DNA of 42,918 nucleotides from an uncultured Bradyrhizobium sp. (lineage in GTDB: Bacteria > Pseudomonadota > Alphaproteobacteria > Rhizobiales > Xanthobacteraceae): positions 1 to 42,918 of the forward strand of contig NZ_CAKZJO010000023.1 of the NCBI RefSeq assembly GCF_936943645.1, in the 5' to 3' direction. This document shows, piece after piece, positions 8,822-17,928 of the stretch. The notes below the pieces were generated by a model, which saw only the letters and a program-made list of their open reading frames with translations, did not search any database and was not told the origin of the DNA. Each line of letters starts with the position of its first letter. Within the stretch, counting starts at the first letter, position 1. The position numbers were made by a program, and so were the translations under genes.

Positions 8822-10141
8822 TTAATCCGCGCGGCGCGCGAGCGGCGAGGTCAGGATCTGGTAGAGAATGATCGCGCCAAAGGTTGCGGTGCCGATGCCA
8901 CCGACCGTGAACGCACCGAACTTGAGCGTGAGATCGCCGGCACCTGCGGTGAGCGCCACGGCAACGGTGATCAGGTTCGCAGGGCTTGCAAAGTCGACCT
9001 TATTCTCGACCCAGATCCGGCCCGCCATCGCCGCGATCAGTCCGAACAACACGATCGAGAGGCCGCCGATGACGGGCCCGGGGATCGACAGGATCAGCGC
9101 GCCGAACTTCGGCGAGAAGCCGAGCAGGATCGACACGATGGCGGCGAAGGCAAACAGCAATGTCGAATAGACCTTGGTCGCGGCCATCACGCCGATGTTC
9201 TCGGCATAGGTGGTGACGCCGGTGCCGCCGCCGGAGGCTGCGACGATGGTCGCCAGGCTGTCGGCGAACAGCGCGCGGCCGAGATAGGCGTCGAGACTCC
9301 GGCCCGTCATGGCACCGACGGCCTTGATGTGACCGAGGTTCTCGGCGACGAGGATGATCGCAACCGGCGCAATCAGGAAGATCGCATCAGCCTGGAACGT
9401 CGGCGCAGTGAAGTTCGGCAAGCCGATCCACGGCGCAGCCGCCAATGCTGCGAAGTCGATCGGCTTGCCGAAGCCGAGGCCGTTCGCAAACAGCAGGTAC
9501 AAGAGATATCCACCGATGGCGCCGAGGATGATCGGCAGCCGGCGCCACAGGCCGCGAGCTGCAACCGCGACCACGCCGATCATCAGCACGGTGGCAAGCC
9601 CGATCCCCGTGTCGAACGTGTTGGCGCTCACCGCCTTGACCGCCACCGGCGCAAGGTTGAGGCCGATCGCAGCGACCACAGCGCCGGTGACGGCCGGCGG
9701 CAGCAGCCGCTCGACCCAGCCGACCCCGGACCACATCACGACCAGCGCAATCACCCCGTAGAGCACGCCGGCTCCCACGATGCCGCCGAGTGCCACCGAA
9801 ATATTGGGATTGGCTCCCTGCCCCGCATAGCCGGTAGCGGCGATGACCACGGCGATGAACGCGAAGCTCGACCCGAGATAGCTCGGCACGCGCCCGGCGA
9901 CGATGACGAAGAAGATCAACGTGCCGACGCCGGAGAACAGGACCGCCACATTGGGATCGAACCCCATCAGCAACGGTGCGATGATCGTCGAGCCGGACAT
10001 CGCGACGCAATGCTGAAGACCGGAGACGACGGTCTGGCCCCAGGACAGCCGTTCCTCAGGCATGATCACCCCCGAGGTCTTCAGCGTCCAACGCGGAAAA
10101 TAGCTCTGTGCTTGCTCGTCCGAGCCGGTTGCTGTCGACAT
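8822..10141 (-). CDS. NCS2 uracil/xanthine-type nucleobase permease
   Basis: 439 residues from the ATG at 10141, which has a G-rich ribosome binding site (gggggg) just upstream; a more distal ATG at 10255 would add a hydrophilic leader lying in the divergent promoter region. About 14 hydrophobic segments are visible, with the NCS2 pattern: GLQHCVAMSGSTI near the start, the central VAENLGHIKAVGAM segment (a substrate-contacting Glu is expected here) and SGGGTGVTTYAENIG. It resembles UraA/RutG-type proton-coupled pyrimidine permeases more than xanthine permeases, but the assignment is by eye. No rut or purine catabolic genes adjoin it. It is divergent from dctA across a 134-bp gap with a strong palindrome. 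Confidence 0.88.
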   Translation of the reverse strand: MSTATGSDEQAQSYFPRWTLKTSGVIMPEERLSWGQTVVSGLQHCVAMSGSTIIAPLLMGFDPNVAVLFSGVGTLIFFVIVAGRVPSYLGSSFAFIAVVIAATGYAGQGANPNISVALGGIVGAGVLYGVIALVVMWSGVGWVERLLPPAVTGAVVAAIGLNLAPVAVKAVSANTFDTGIGLATVLMIGVVAVAARGLWRRLPIILGAIGGYLLYLLFANGLGFGKPIDFAALAAAPWIGLPNFTAPTFQADAIFLIAPVAIILVAENLGHIKAVGAMTGRSLDAYLGRALFADSLATIVAASGGGTGVTTYAENIGVMAATKVYSTLLFAFAAIVSILLGFSPKFGALILSIPGPVIGGLSIVLFGLIAAMAGRIWVENKVDFASPANLITVAVALTAGAGDLTLKFGAFTVGGIGTATFGAIILYQILTSPLARRAD

Positions 10142-10226
10142 GTTCCCCCCAGTTGCGGTGCAGCGATCGATTGTCGTGCGATCCGACAAAAATGTGATTG
10201 TCGCTTCTGCGGTGACCATCACATGA

Positions 10227-10248
10227 TGCAAAGATTCAAATCTTTGCA
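10227..10248. promoter_or_regulatory. Perfect inverted repeat between permease and dctA
   Basis: A perfect dyad with 9-bp arms tgcaaagat and atctttgca around a 4-nt spacer tcaa. It lies 28 bp upstream of the chosen dctA start and 85 bp upstream of the permease start, in the shared divergent intergenic region. AT-rich arms of this size in a high-GC genome suggest a transcription factor operator. There is no T-tract and neither gene ends here, so it is not a terminator. The cognate regulator is unknown. Confidence 0.5.
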
Positions 10249-10275
10249 AGATCAATGCGTTCCAGGGCCCACACT

Positions 10276-11610
10276 ATGACACAAGTTGCGATCCAGCCAG
10301 CCGTCCATCGCCGGTACCAGCCCTGGTACAAGATCCTCTATGTGCAGGTCCTGATCGCCATCGCGCTCGGCGTGCTGATTGGCTACTTCTATCCCGATCT
10401 CGGCAAGTCACTGAAGCCGCTCGGCGACGGCTTCATCGCGCTGATCAAGATGATGATCGCGCCGGTCATCTTCTGCACCGTGGTGCACGGCATCTCCTCG
10501 ATGGGCGACCTCAAGCGCGTCGGCCGGGTCGGGCTGAAGTCGCTGATCTATTTCGAGACGATCTCGACCGTTGCACTCGCGGTGGGCCTGCTGGTCGGCG
10601 AAATCCTCCAGCCCGGCCACGGCTTCAACATCGATCCCGCCACGATCGATCCGAAATCGGTGGCAACATACGTCACCAAGGCCAAGGAAGAGGGCATCGT
10701 CGCCCATCTGATGGCGATCATCCCCGACAGCTATCTGGGCGCGATCGCGCGCGGCGACCTGTTGCAGGTGCTGCTGATCTCGATCCTGTCGGGCTTTGCC
10801 ATCGCCTTCCTCGGCAAGGCCGGCGAGCCGATCGCGGATGCGATCGACAAGGCGGCGAAGATGTTCTTCGGCATCATCCGCATCATCGTGCGCGTCGCCC
10901 CGATCGGCGCCTTCGGCGCGATGGCGTTCACGGTCGGCGCTTACGGCCTCGGCTCGCTGCTCAACCTTGCCGCCCTGATCGGCACGTTCTACCTCACCAG
11001 CATCCTGTTCGTGGTGATCGTGCTGGGCGCGATCGCGCGGCTCGCCGGCTTCTCGATCCTGCGCTTCATCGCCTACATCAAGGACGAGCTCCTGATCGTT
11101 CTCGGCACCTCGTCGTCGGAGACGGTGCTGCCGCAGATGATCCAGAAGATGGAGCATCTCGGTGCCTCGCGCTCGGTGGTCGGCCTCGTCATTCCGACCG
11201 GCTACAGCTTCAACCTCGACGGCACCAACATCTACATGACGCTGGCGACGCTGTTCCTGGCGCAGGCGACCAACACCCATCTCACGATCTGGCAGGAGCT
11301 CGGCATTCTCGGCATCGCCATGATCACGTCCAAAGGTGCTTCCGGCGTCACCGGCGCGGGCTTCATCACGCTCGCGGCGACGCTCTCGATCGTGCCCGAC
11401 ATCCCGATCCAGTCGATCGCGATCCTGGTCGGCATCGACAAATTCATGAGCGAATGCCGCGCGTTGACCAACCTGATCGGCAACGGTGTTGCCTGTGTCG
11501 TCATCAGCATCTCCGAAGGCGAGCTCGACCGCGAGGCGCTGCACGAGACCATGGCGCATCCGCTGGAGATCGGCGAAGCACTGGAACCGGGTGGAAGCGT
11601 AGCCTCGTAG
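10276..11610 (+). CDS. dctA: C4-dicarboxylate:cation symporter DctA
   Basis: 444 residues, within the DctA range. Family motifs are clear: [16 protein letters not shown], the serine-rich loop [23 protein letters not shown] and the [14 protein letters not shown] re-entrant loop. It imports succinate, fumarate and malate across the inner membrane, the main carbon supply of rhizobial bacteroids. The start at 10276 (MTQVAIQ) is chosen over an in-frame ATG at 10255 because aggg lies a suitable distance upstream and the family starts near here. The dctBD regulators are not adjacent and no sigma-54 promoter could be recognised upstream, so it may be a paralogue controlled differently. The transcript ends at the terminator at 11728-11761. 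Confidence 0.95.
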   Translation: MTQVAIQPAVHRRYQPWYKILYVQVLIAIALGVLIGYFYPDLGKSLKPLGDGFIALIKMMIAPVIFCTVVHGISSMGDLKRVGRVGLKSLIYFETISTVALAVGLLVGEILQPGHGFNIDPATIDPKSVATYVTKAKEEGIVAHLMAIIPDSYLGAIARGDLLQVLLISILSGFAIAFLGKAGEPIADAIDKAAKMFFGIIRIIVRVAPIGAFGAMAFTVGAYGLGSLLNLAALIGTFYLTSILFVVIVLGAIARLAGFSILRFIAYIKDELLIVLGTSSSETVLPQMIQKMEHLGASRSVVGLVIPTGYSFNLDGTNIYMTLATLFLAQATNTHLTIWQELGILGIAMITSKGASGVTGAGFITLAATLSIVPDIPIQSIAILVGIDKFMSECRALTNLIGNGVACVVISISEGELDREALHETMAHPLEIGEALEPGGSVAS

Positions 11611-11727
11611 GCCCGTTCACCGACGACGCGGCCCGGTTCCAACGCGGTAGTTTCCCGGAGTAGAAAAGTGATGCGGCACGCGTCACAACAAACGCGTTGG
11701 GATCACGGATTGATACTCATTTTTTCC

Positions 11728-11761
11728 ACCCGACGCGCTGGGGGCAGGGCGTCGGGTTTTT
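11728..11761 (+). terminator. Rho-independent terminator of dctA
   Basis: Perfect 9-bp stem acccgacgc / gcgtcgggt with a 12-nt G-rich loop, directly followed on the plus strand by a run of five T. It lies 118 bp after dctA and 36 bp from the end of the convergent ABC-F gene. On the minus strand the stem is followed by ggaaaaaa, so it works in the dctA direction only. Confidence 0.88.
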
Positions 11762-11796
11762 GAAAATCACTGCCACATCCAAATCGCCAGGCGGGA

Positions 11797-13407
11797 TCAG
11801 ACGGTCCCGCCATCGTGCAGCGCCTCGGCGGCAAGATCGATCCGCCGCGTCATCCCGATCGCTTCCAGGAACGCTTCATCGTGGCTGACGACGAGCAGCG
11901 CGCCGTCATAGGCCCGCAGGCCTGCTTCGACCGCTTCGATGGACTCGATGTCGAGATGATTGGTCGGCTCGTCCAGGATCAGCAGCGAGGGCGGCGCTGA
12001 ACTGCCCAGCACACAGGCCAGTCCTGCGCGAAACATCTGCCCGCCGCTCAGGCTGCCGACGATCTGCAAGGCAGCGTCGGCGCGAAACATGAACCGCGCG
12101 AGCGCGGCATGACATTCATTCGCTCCCGCCATCGGATTAAGGCGCTGGAAGTTCCCGAGGATCGAGATTCCGGGATCGAGCAAGCTGACTTTCTGATCGA
12201 ACAGCGCGAAGTCAGGCCGGACCCGCATGATGCCGGCGAGCGGCCGCATCTCGCCCGCGATCAGCTTCAGCAGCGTGGTCTTGCCCGAGCCGTTCGGCCC
12301 CACCAGTGCGACCCGCTCGGGGCCGACGATCGAGAACGACAGATCGCGCAAGACCGGCCGCTCCTGTTGATAGCCGGCGCAGACACCGTCGAGCGAGACC
12401 ACCTCCCGCCCCGCCGGCAGGTCCGTCGCGGGCAGCTTCACAGACAGCGGCTGCAGGATTTCGACGCGCCGGCGCGCGGCATCGACGGCCTCGAGCGCTT
12501 CCGCCCGCCGCCGTTCGGCGATCTGCGTGGTCTTGCCGCCGGTATCCTCGCTGCGATCCTTGCGCGCGCCGGCGAGAATGCGCGGCATGTCGCCCTTGGC
12601 TCGCTTCTTCCGCCCGCCGCTGTCCCTGCGCGCTTTTTTCTCCGCGGCCTCCTGCGCCTTCCCGTCGATCTCCGACAGACGCTTCTCGGCATGCGCGAGA
12701 TCGTGCCTGACAGCCGCGAGCGCGACGGCCTTCTGCGCACGAAAGCTGGTCCAATTGCCGCCGTATCGCGTTGCGCCGAGCGAGGTCAGCTCGACGATCG
12801 CATCCATGGTTTCGAGCAGGTCCCGGTCGTGGCTGACCACGATCGCGCCGCCGCGCCACGCCCCCAGCAAATCGGTGACGGCATTGCGCCCGTCCCGATC
12901 GAGATTGTTGGTGGGCTCGTCCAGCAGCAGGAAGTCGGGCTGGGCGAAGATCAGCGCAGCGAGCCGAACCCGTGTGATCTGGCCGCCGGACAAGCACGAC
13001 AGTTCCGTGTCGGGAGACGGATCGAACCCCAGGCGTGCCAATGCGGCTTCAAGCCGAGCTTCCAGTGTCCAGTCGACCTCAGCGAGGTCGTCGACCGAAG
13101 CATCGCCGCGCTCGGCCCGGTGCAGCAACTCCAGCGCCGGCCGTACGCCGAACAGGTCGGCCACGCTCGCCTCTGCAGGCAATTGCACGTCCTGGCGCAG
13201 CAGTCCGACGCTGCCTTTGACGAGAACGCGGCCGGAGTGTGGACGATGGTCGCCCGAGATCGAGGCAAGCAGCGTGCTCTTCCCGACGCCGTTGCGGCCG
13301 ACGAGACCGGTCCGCTCGGCCGCGAATGTCAGATCGACGTTGGAGACAAGAGGACGGCCGTCAGGCGTGGACAGCGACAGGTTCGACAGGATGATTGAAG
13401 CAGGCAT
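11797..13407 (-). CDS. ABC-F family ATPase (ribosome-associated)
   Basis: 536 residues from the ATG at 13407 (MPASIILSNL). Two complete ATP-binding cassettes and no membrane segments define the ABC-F class: Walker A GRNGVGKS at about 37-44, signature LSGGQ at 139 with LLLDEPTNNLD, then a charged Lys/Arg/Glu-rich linker (about 225-330), a second Walker A GPNGSGKT near 370 and LSGGQ with LILDEPTNHLD. Members bind the ribosomal E site and relieve stalling or protect against antibiotics. The linker, which decides function, is highly basic (kkarrdsggrkkrak) but does not tell housekeeping from resistance. A ggggaa sequence precedes the chosen ATG; an in-frame ATG six codons earlier is less likely. 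Convergent with dctA. Confidence 0.9.
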   Translation of the reverse strand: MPASIILSNLSLSTPDGRPLVSNVDLTFAAERTGLVGRNGVGKSTLLASISGDHRPHSGRVLVKGSVGLLRQDVQLPAEASVADLFGVRPALELLHRAERGDASVDDLAEVDWTLEARLEAALARLGFDPSPDTELSCLSGGQITRVRLAALIFAQPDFLLLDEPTNNLDRDGRNAVTDLLGAWRGGAIVVSHDRDLLETMDAIVELTSLGATRYGGNWTSFRAQKAVALAAVRHDLAHAEKRLSEIDGKAQEAAEKKARRDSGGRKKRAKGDMPRILAGARKDRSEDTGGKTTQIAERRRAEALEAVDAARRRVEILQPLSVKLPATDLPAGREVVSLDGVCAGYQQERPVLRDLSFSIVGPERVALVGPNGSGKTTLLKLIAGEMRPLAGIMRVRPDFALFDQKVSLLDPGISILGNFQRLNPMAGANECHAALARFMFRADAALQIVGSLSGGQMFRAGLACVLGSSAPPSLLILDEPTNHLDIESIEAVEAGLRAYDGALLVVSHDEAFLEAIGMTRRIDLAAEALHDGGTV

Positions 13408-13574
13408 GGAATTCCCCGTGAGCAAGGCGGATGGGCTTTGCGATCGGGTTGAAATCCATGGCTGCGAAGTTCCTGATTGAGGAGCTCTCTAGGTAGCCCC
13501 ATCAGGGGGCGAGATCAAGGCGCGGAGACGGCAGCGCAAGCGTTGCTGCCGCCCTTCATGGCCGCGCGGCGCGA

Positions 13575-13919
13575 TCAGCCCTTGAGCGCGGTGACCACCA
13601 CCTCGATCAGCGCGCCGCCGAGATCGGCGACGCCGACGGTGGCGCGGGTCGGCAGATTGTCGCCGAAGAACTCGGTCCAGACCGGATCCATCTCGTTCTT
13701 CTTGGAGAGGTCGGTCACGAAGATCGAGGCACTGACGACGCGCGACTTGTCGGTGCCGGCCTCCTTCAGATAGCCGGCGATCTTGCCGAGGATATTGCGG
13801 GTCTGCTCGCCCATCGAGCCCTTGATGTCGTCGGCGATGGTGCCGCCGATGAAGACGAAGCCGTTGGCCTCGACCGCGCGGTGCTGGATGGGCGTGCGGA
13901 TTTTGCGGGTGATGCTCAT
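13575..13919 (-). CDS. RidA/YjgF-family enamine/imine deaminase
   Basis: 114 residues, typical of the trimeric RidA (YjgF/YER057c/UK114) family. Visible family elements are FVFIGGTIADD, the QTRNILGKIAGYLKEAG helix, SASIFVTDLS and the conserved PTRATVGVADL, whose Arg (position ~92) holds the carboxylate of the substrate in RidA. These proteins hydrolyse reactive imines or enamines to ketones plus ammonia. It is the last gene of the flavoenzyme operon, 15 bp after an amino-acid-oxidase-type flavoprotein. Since such oxidases release imino acids, the neighbour relation makes functional sense. No terminator with a T-tract follows; a 7-bp hairpin at 13529-13551 lies downstream. Confidence 0.9.
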   Translation of the reverse strand: MSITRKIRTPIQHRAVEANGFVFIGGTIADDIKGSMGEQTRNILGKIAGYLKEAGTDKSRVVSASIFVTDLSKKNEMDPVWTEFFGDNLPTRATVGVADLGGALIEVVVTALKG

Positions 13920-13934
13920 GAGTTCCTCTTGTGG

Positions 13935-15056
13935 TTAGAGCGTGGAGGGATGGAAGCGATCGATACCGAGATCGCCGATTCGGGTCTGCGTGCCGCCGTT
14001 GACGATCAGCTCCGCCATCACGGCGCCGGCGCCGGGGCCGAGCTGGAAACCGTGCAGCGAGAAGCCGAACTGGTGGTAGAGCCCCCTGTGGCGGCTGCTC
14101 GGGCCGAACACGGGAATGTCGTCCTTCATCTTCGCCTCGATGCCGGCCCAGGCGCGCACGATGGTGGCGCTGCGCATCACCGGAAACAGCTCGAACACGG
14201 TCTGCGCACTGGTCGCAAGGCTCTTCCAGTCCAGCACCGTTTCGTTGCGGTCCTGGTAGGGCGTGGCCAGATGGCCGCCGCCGATCAGCACGGTGCCGTT
14301 CTTGAACTGCTTGAAGGACAGCTTTCGGCCGCGCAGGATCACGACGGGATCGATGAAGTGCGGCACGCGCGAGGTGATCATCAGCATCGGCGCCACGGTC
14401 TCGACCGGCACGGGCTCGCCGAGATCGGCTGCGATCCTGCCGGCCCAGGCGCCGGCGGCGTTGACCAGCACGGGTGCAGCAAAGCTCTCCGTGCCGACAT
14501 CGACGGACCAGAGGCCGTCGCTATAGCGGATGTTCGTGGCGGCCACGCCTTCGCGCACGGTGGCACCTAACTGCTGGGCCTTGCGCCGGAACGCGGTCGT
14601 GGTCTGCGCGGGATTGGCCGCGCCGTCGCGGCGAGAGACCACGCCGCCGGGACAGGTCTCGGCGACAGCGGGCACGAGGCGCCGCAACTCCGCCGCGTCG
14701 ATCAATTCCTCATGGATGAAGCCGAGCGCATTGAGCTCCGCGACACGCGCGCGGCAGACCGCGAGCTCCTCCTCGTTCTCTGCGACCAGGACCTGGCCGT
14801 AGCTTTCAAAGCTGCAATCGTCGTCGAGAAGATCGTTGATCCTCTCCCAGATCCCCATCGAGCGGATCGAGAGCGGGATCTCGGGGATGTGCCGGGCGAG
14901 CTGGCGCACGCCGCCGGCATTGACGCCCGAAGCGTGGCGGCCGGCATAGTCCTTCTCGATCAGCACCGGCCTCAGGCCGGCGAGGCACAGATGCAGCGTG
15001 GTCGAGCATCCGTGGATGCCGCCGCCAATGACGATCGCATCCACGTTTGTTGTCAT
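13935..15056 (-). CDS. DadA/OoxB-type FAD-dependent oxidoreductase (beta subunit, copy 2)
   Basis: 373 residues from the ATG at 15056, which overlaps the stop of the preceding subunit as ATGA. The FAD dinucleotide motif VIGGGIHGC is at residues 8-16, with the DAO-family body containing GVNAGGVRQLARH and ending near YHQFGFSLHGFQLGPGAGAVMAEL. It belongs to the glycine/D-amino-acid oxidase family and, by position next to a large FAD/[2Fe-2S] subunit, looks like the beta (substrate-oxidising) subunit of an octopine/nopaline oxidase or D-hydroxyproline-dehydrogenase-type complex. An open extension to 15230 overlaps the upstream gene and is rejected. A second DAO-type gene (16784-17920) lies in the same operon. 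Confidence 0.85.
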   Translation of the reverse strand: MTTNVDAIVIGGGIHGCSTTLHLCLAGLRPVLIEKDYAGRHASGVNAGGVRQLARHIPEIPLSIRSMGIWERINDLLDDDCSFESYGQVLVAENEEELAVCRARVAELNALGFIHEELIDAAELRRLVPAVAETCPGGVVSRRDGAANPAQTTTAFRRKAQQLGATVREGVAATNIRYSDGLWSVDVGTESFAAPVLVNAAGAWAGRIAADLGEPVPVETVAPMLMITSRVPHFIDPVVILRGRKLSFKQFKNGTVLIGGGHLATPYQDRNETVLDWKSLATSAQTVFELFPVMRSATIVRAWAGIEAKMKDDIPVFGPSSRHRGLYHQFGFSLHGFQLGPGAGAVMAELIVNGGTQTRIGDLGIDRFHPSTL

Positions 15057-16471
15057 CCGCGCACCACCGCCTTGACGTCGGCCTCGCTCTTCGGCACGGC
15101 GGCGAGCTCGGCAAGGGTGATCGGCTTCACCGGCGCGCGCAGCCGGTAGTAGCCGATCTCCTGCGGGGTCTTGCCGCGCGCCTGTGCCATCAGCTCGGTG
15201 ACGGTGAGGCCGCAAAGTCGGCCCTGGCACGGGCCCATGCCGGTGCGCCGATAAGCCTTGAGCTGGTTCGGCCCGGTCGCGCCGATCGCGACGGAATCGA
15301 GCACGTCCTTGGCGGTGACCTCCTCGCAGCGGCAGACGATGGTATCGCCGGAGGGGATGCGAAACTGCGGCGCCGGGCGGAACAGCGTGTCGAGGAAGAC
15401 GCGGCCGCGCTCGGCCTTGGCGAGATCGGAACGGAGCGTGGCCATCGCGGGAAGTCTTACGGCAGACGCGGGCGCCAGCGCCTCCACCGCCGCACGCGCG
15501 GCGATCCGGCCGCGCACCACGGCGGCATTCGCGCCGCCGATGCCGGCGCCGTCACCGGCGATCGCAATGCCTGATACCGACGAATTGCCGCTCGCATCGA
15601 GCACAGGCGACCAGCACAATTGCAGATCGTCCCAGCGATGCTCGACACCGGCGGACATCGCCAGATTGACGTTGGGCACGACACCCTGATGCAGCAGCAA
15701 CAGATCCGCCGGAATGGTCTCACGCTTGCCGCCGGCGACATAGGTCACGCTGGCGAGCTGGCCGTCGCCGGCGGCAGCAAGCTCGGTGACGCCGGAGACG
15801 ACCTGCACCTTGGCCTTGACCTCGCGCATCATCGCCAGGCCCTTGGCGAAATAGGGCGAGGTCAGGAAGGCGAAGGCGTGCGGCAGCGCGGCGAAATAAT
15901 TGCCGCGCTCGGTGGTGTCGAGGATGCGGTCGATGCGGCCGCCGAGGCGCAGGATCTGCGCGGCGAGCAGCCAGAGCAGCGGCCCCTGCCCCGCGATCAC
16001 CGTGCGACCGTCTGGCACCAGGGCCGAGGATTTCAGCATGGTCTGCGCGGCGCCCGCGGTCATCACGCCCGGCAGCGTCCAGCCGGGAATCGGGAACGGC
16101 CGCTCCAGCGCGCCGGTCGCGAGGATCACGCGCTTGGCCTTGACGAAGGCCGAGGCGCCGCCGATCGAGACGGCGATATCGAGATTGCGGTCGAGGCTCC
16201 AGACCGTGGCGCGATGGATCACCTCGGCATTGCCGGCGCGCAGCGCCTGCACGAGATCGGCGCCGACCCAATAATCCGCGCCGAGCTGATCGCGATCGGT
16301 CACCGGGGTCGAGGAGATCGCGCGAAACACCTGGCCGCCGGGGCCGATGTTCTCGTCGAGCATCAGCGTCGTCAGACCTGCGCTGGCAGATGTCGCCGCA
16401 GCGGCAAGGCCAGCCGGCCCGGCGCCGATCACCACGACGTCGTAGTCTTCGCGCTTGGGAGCCACGCTCAT
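15053..16471 (-). CDS. FAD/[2Fe-2S] oxidoreductase alpha subunit (OoxA/HcnB-like)
   Basis: 472 residues. The N-terminal VIGAGPAGLAAA binds FAD, a second nucleotide motif sits near ILATGALERPFPIPGW, and the C-terminus carries a BFD-like [2Fe-2S] site with Cys380, Cys382 (CRCEEV), Cys415 and Cys420 (GPCQGRLCG). This layout is that of opine oxidase subunit A, hydrogen cyanide synthase HcnB and the alpha subunit of D-hydroxyproline dehydrogenase. It probably relays electrons from the DadA-like subunit to an acceptor. It overlaps its neighbours by 4 bp at both ends (16468-16471 and 15053-15056), which implies tight coupling of the three subunits. HcnB itself is unlikely given the linked ABC importer. 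Confidence 0.86.
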   Translation of the reverse strand: MSVAPKREDYDVVVIGAGPAGLAAAATSASAGLTTLMLDENIGPGGQVFRAISSTPVTDRDQLGADYWVGADLVQALRAGNAEVIHRATVWSLDRNLDIAVSIGGASAFVKAKRVILATGALERPFPIPGWTLPGVMTAGAAQTMLKSSALVPDGRTVIAGQGPLLWLLAAQILRLGGRIDRILDTTERGNYFAALPHAFAFLTSPYFAKGLAMMREVKAKVQVVSGVTELAAAGDGQLASVTYVAGGKRETIPADLLLLHQGVVPNVNLAMSAGVEHRWDDLQLCWSPVLDASGNSSVSGIAIAGDGAGIGGANAAVVRGRIAARAAVEALAPASAVRLPAMATLRSDLAKAERGRVFLDTLFRPAPQFRIPSGDTIVCRCEEVTAKDVLDSVAIGATGPNQLKAYRRTGMGPCQGRLCGLTVTELMAQARGKTPQEIGYYRLRAPVKPITLAELAAVPKSEADVKAVVRG

Positions 16472-16764
16472 CGTCCGATCTCCCGCTTGCCCTTCTGGAT
16501 TTCGATCTGCATGCCCTCGGCGACCGGCACGAGGCAGCCCTGGCGATTGCCGACACCGTCAATGGTGACGAGGCAGTCGAAGCACACGCCCATCATGCAG
16601 TAAGGCAGACGCGGCGCACCGCTCACCGCGGTCCCGCGCCGCGCGTCGACGCCGGAGGCCAGCAGCGCGGCGGAAACGGTGTCGCCCTGACGCGCCGCGA
16701 CGGCGACGCCATCGACGAAGATCTGCACCTGTGGCCGCTTGTCCTGTTCGGATCGTCTAAACAT
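16468..16764 (-). CDS. Small [2Fe-2S] ferredoxin-like gamma subunit
   Basis: 98 residues from the ATG at 16764. Four cysteines, Cys56, Cys61, Cys64 and Cys77 (PYCMMGVCFDC then RQGC), give the plant-type ferredoxin-like [2Fe-2S] pattern found in HcnA and in the gamma subunit of opine-oxidase-like heterotrimers. The protein is one domain with no signal, so cytoplasmic. It overlaps the start of the alpha subunit as ATGA and follows the first DadA-like gene by 19 bp. It should carry electrons within the complex. A longer frame up to 16911 is open but runs into the upstream gene. Confidence 0.88.
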   Translation of the reverse strand: MFRRSEQDKRPQVQIFVDGVAVAARQGDTVSAALLASGVDARRGTAVSGAPRLPYCMMGVCFDCLVTIDGVGNRQGCLVPVAEGMQIEIQKGKREIGR

Positions 16765-16783
16765 CCTGGCTTCCTCAAAATCC

Positions 16784-17920
16784 CTAATAGCCGCTGTTGT
16801 TCGCCGCGCCGGCGCCGCCGAAGCGGCTGGCGGAGAACGCGCCGACAAGCGCGGGCTCGAGCGCGCCCTGCGCCACCATGCGCGCGATATCGAAGGCGTG
16901 GTTGGAAGCAAGCGTCACGCCGGAATGGCAGCAGGCGACGAAGGCGCCGGGATGCGTCTCCGACTGGTCGTAAATCGGAAAGCCGTCCTGCGGCATGACG
17001 CGGATGCCGGCCCAGCTCCTGACCACGTTGAGCCGCGACAGATGCGGAAACATGCGCTGCGCGCGATCGGTCATGACCGCGCTGATCGAATGCTTCAGCG
17101 TGCGATCGTCGAGCTCGTCCTCCTTGCTGTCGCCGATCATCACCGTGCCCTCGTCGGTCTGGCGGATCGTGGTCAGCGGATGCGGCAGGAACGGCATGGT
17201 GCGCTCGGTCACCACGATCTGGCCGCGGGTCGGACCCATTGGCGCGAAGAGGCCGACCATCGGCGCCAGCGTCTGGTTGGCGTTGCCGGCGGCCAGAACG
17301 ATCTTGGCGGCGCGCAGCTCACCCTTCGGCGTGGTCAGGCGGAATTCGCCGCCGCTCCTGCTGATCGCCGAGACCGGGCGCTCCGGGAAATAGTCGATGC
17401 CGAATGCCTTGAAGCCGGTGTGGAAGGCGCGGAACGTGCGTAGCGAATTGACATGGCCGTCGAGCGGGCAATAGCTGCCGCCGGAAACCTCGGGCCCGAT
17501 CAACGGCAGCGACTTCTTCACCTCGGCGGCAGACATCATCTCCATCTTGTAGTCGGCTGCGCCGACCTGGTTGTGCATGCGCTTGACCAGCTCGGTACGC
17601 TGGCCGAATTCGTCCTCGCCGAGCGTGAGATGGAAGCCGCCATTCTGCTGGAGCGAAACGTCGAGCCCCGTCTGCTGCTTCAGCTCGGACGCAAGCCGGC
17701 CCCACGCCTGCGACGCCTGCACGGTCCACACCGTATAAGCGGGCATGCCGAGGCCCTTGCTCTGCACCCACACCAACGCAAAATTCGCACGCGAGGCGCG
17801 CTTGGTAATGTCGCCTTCGTCGAGCACGGCAACCTTCTTGCCGAGCCGGCCGAGGCCCCAGGCAATGGCGGAGCCGAGCAGCCCGCCGCCGACGACGGCG
17901 ACGTCGTAGTCTCCTGACAT
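16784..17920 (-). CDS. DadA-type FAD-dependent oxidoreductase (copy 1)
   Basis: 378 residues from the ATG at 17920. FAD motif VVGGGLLGSAIAW near residue 8 and the DAO family body with NQTLAPMVGLFAPMGPTRGQI and a C-terminal SGVTLASNHAFDIARMV. The C-terminal tail is short and Gly/Ala/Asn-rich (FGGAGAANNSGY). It lies between the inner ABC permease (8-bp gap) and the [2Fe-2S] subunit (19-bp gap). It is the same superfamily as 13935-15056 but clearly diverged, so the operon encodes two candidate substrate-oxidising subunits. Its substrate is likely an N-alkylated or D-amino acid; nothing visible fixes which. Confidence 0.85.
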   Translation of the reverse strand: MSGDYDVAVVGGGLLGSAIAWGLGRLGKKVAVLDEGDITKRASRANFALVWVQSKGLGMPAYTVWTVQASQAWGRLASELKQQTGLDVSLQQNGGFHLTLGEDEFGQRTELVKRMHNQVGAADYKMEMMSAAEVKKSLPLIGPEVSGGSYCPLDGHVNSLRTFRAFHTGFKAFGIDYFPERPVSAISRSGGEFRLTTPKGELRAAKIVLAAGNANQTLAPMVGLFAPMGPTRGQIVVTERTMPFLPHPLTTIRQTDEGTVMIGDSKEDELDDRTLKHSISAVMTDRAQRMFPHLSRLNVVRSWAGIRVMPQDGFPIYDQSETHPGAFVACCHSGVTLASNHAFDIARMVAQGALEPALVGAFSASRFGGAGAANNSGY

Positions 17921-17928
17921 GGATTCTC

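Noticed and set aside
15053..16764. Hydrogen cyanide synthase (HcnAB) identity for the [2Fe-2S] and FAD/[2Fe-2S] subunits.
   Set aside because: The operon contains an importer, an OccR-like regulator, a second DAO gene and RidA, which fit substrate catabolism rather than cyanogenesis; the families share the same architecture.
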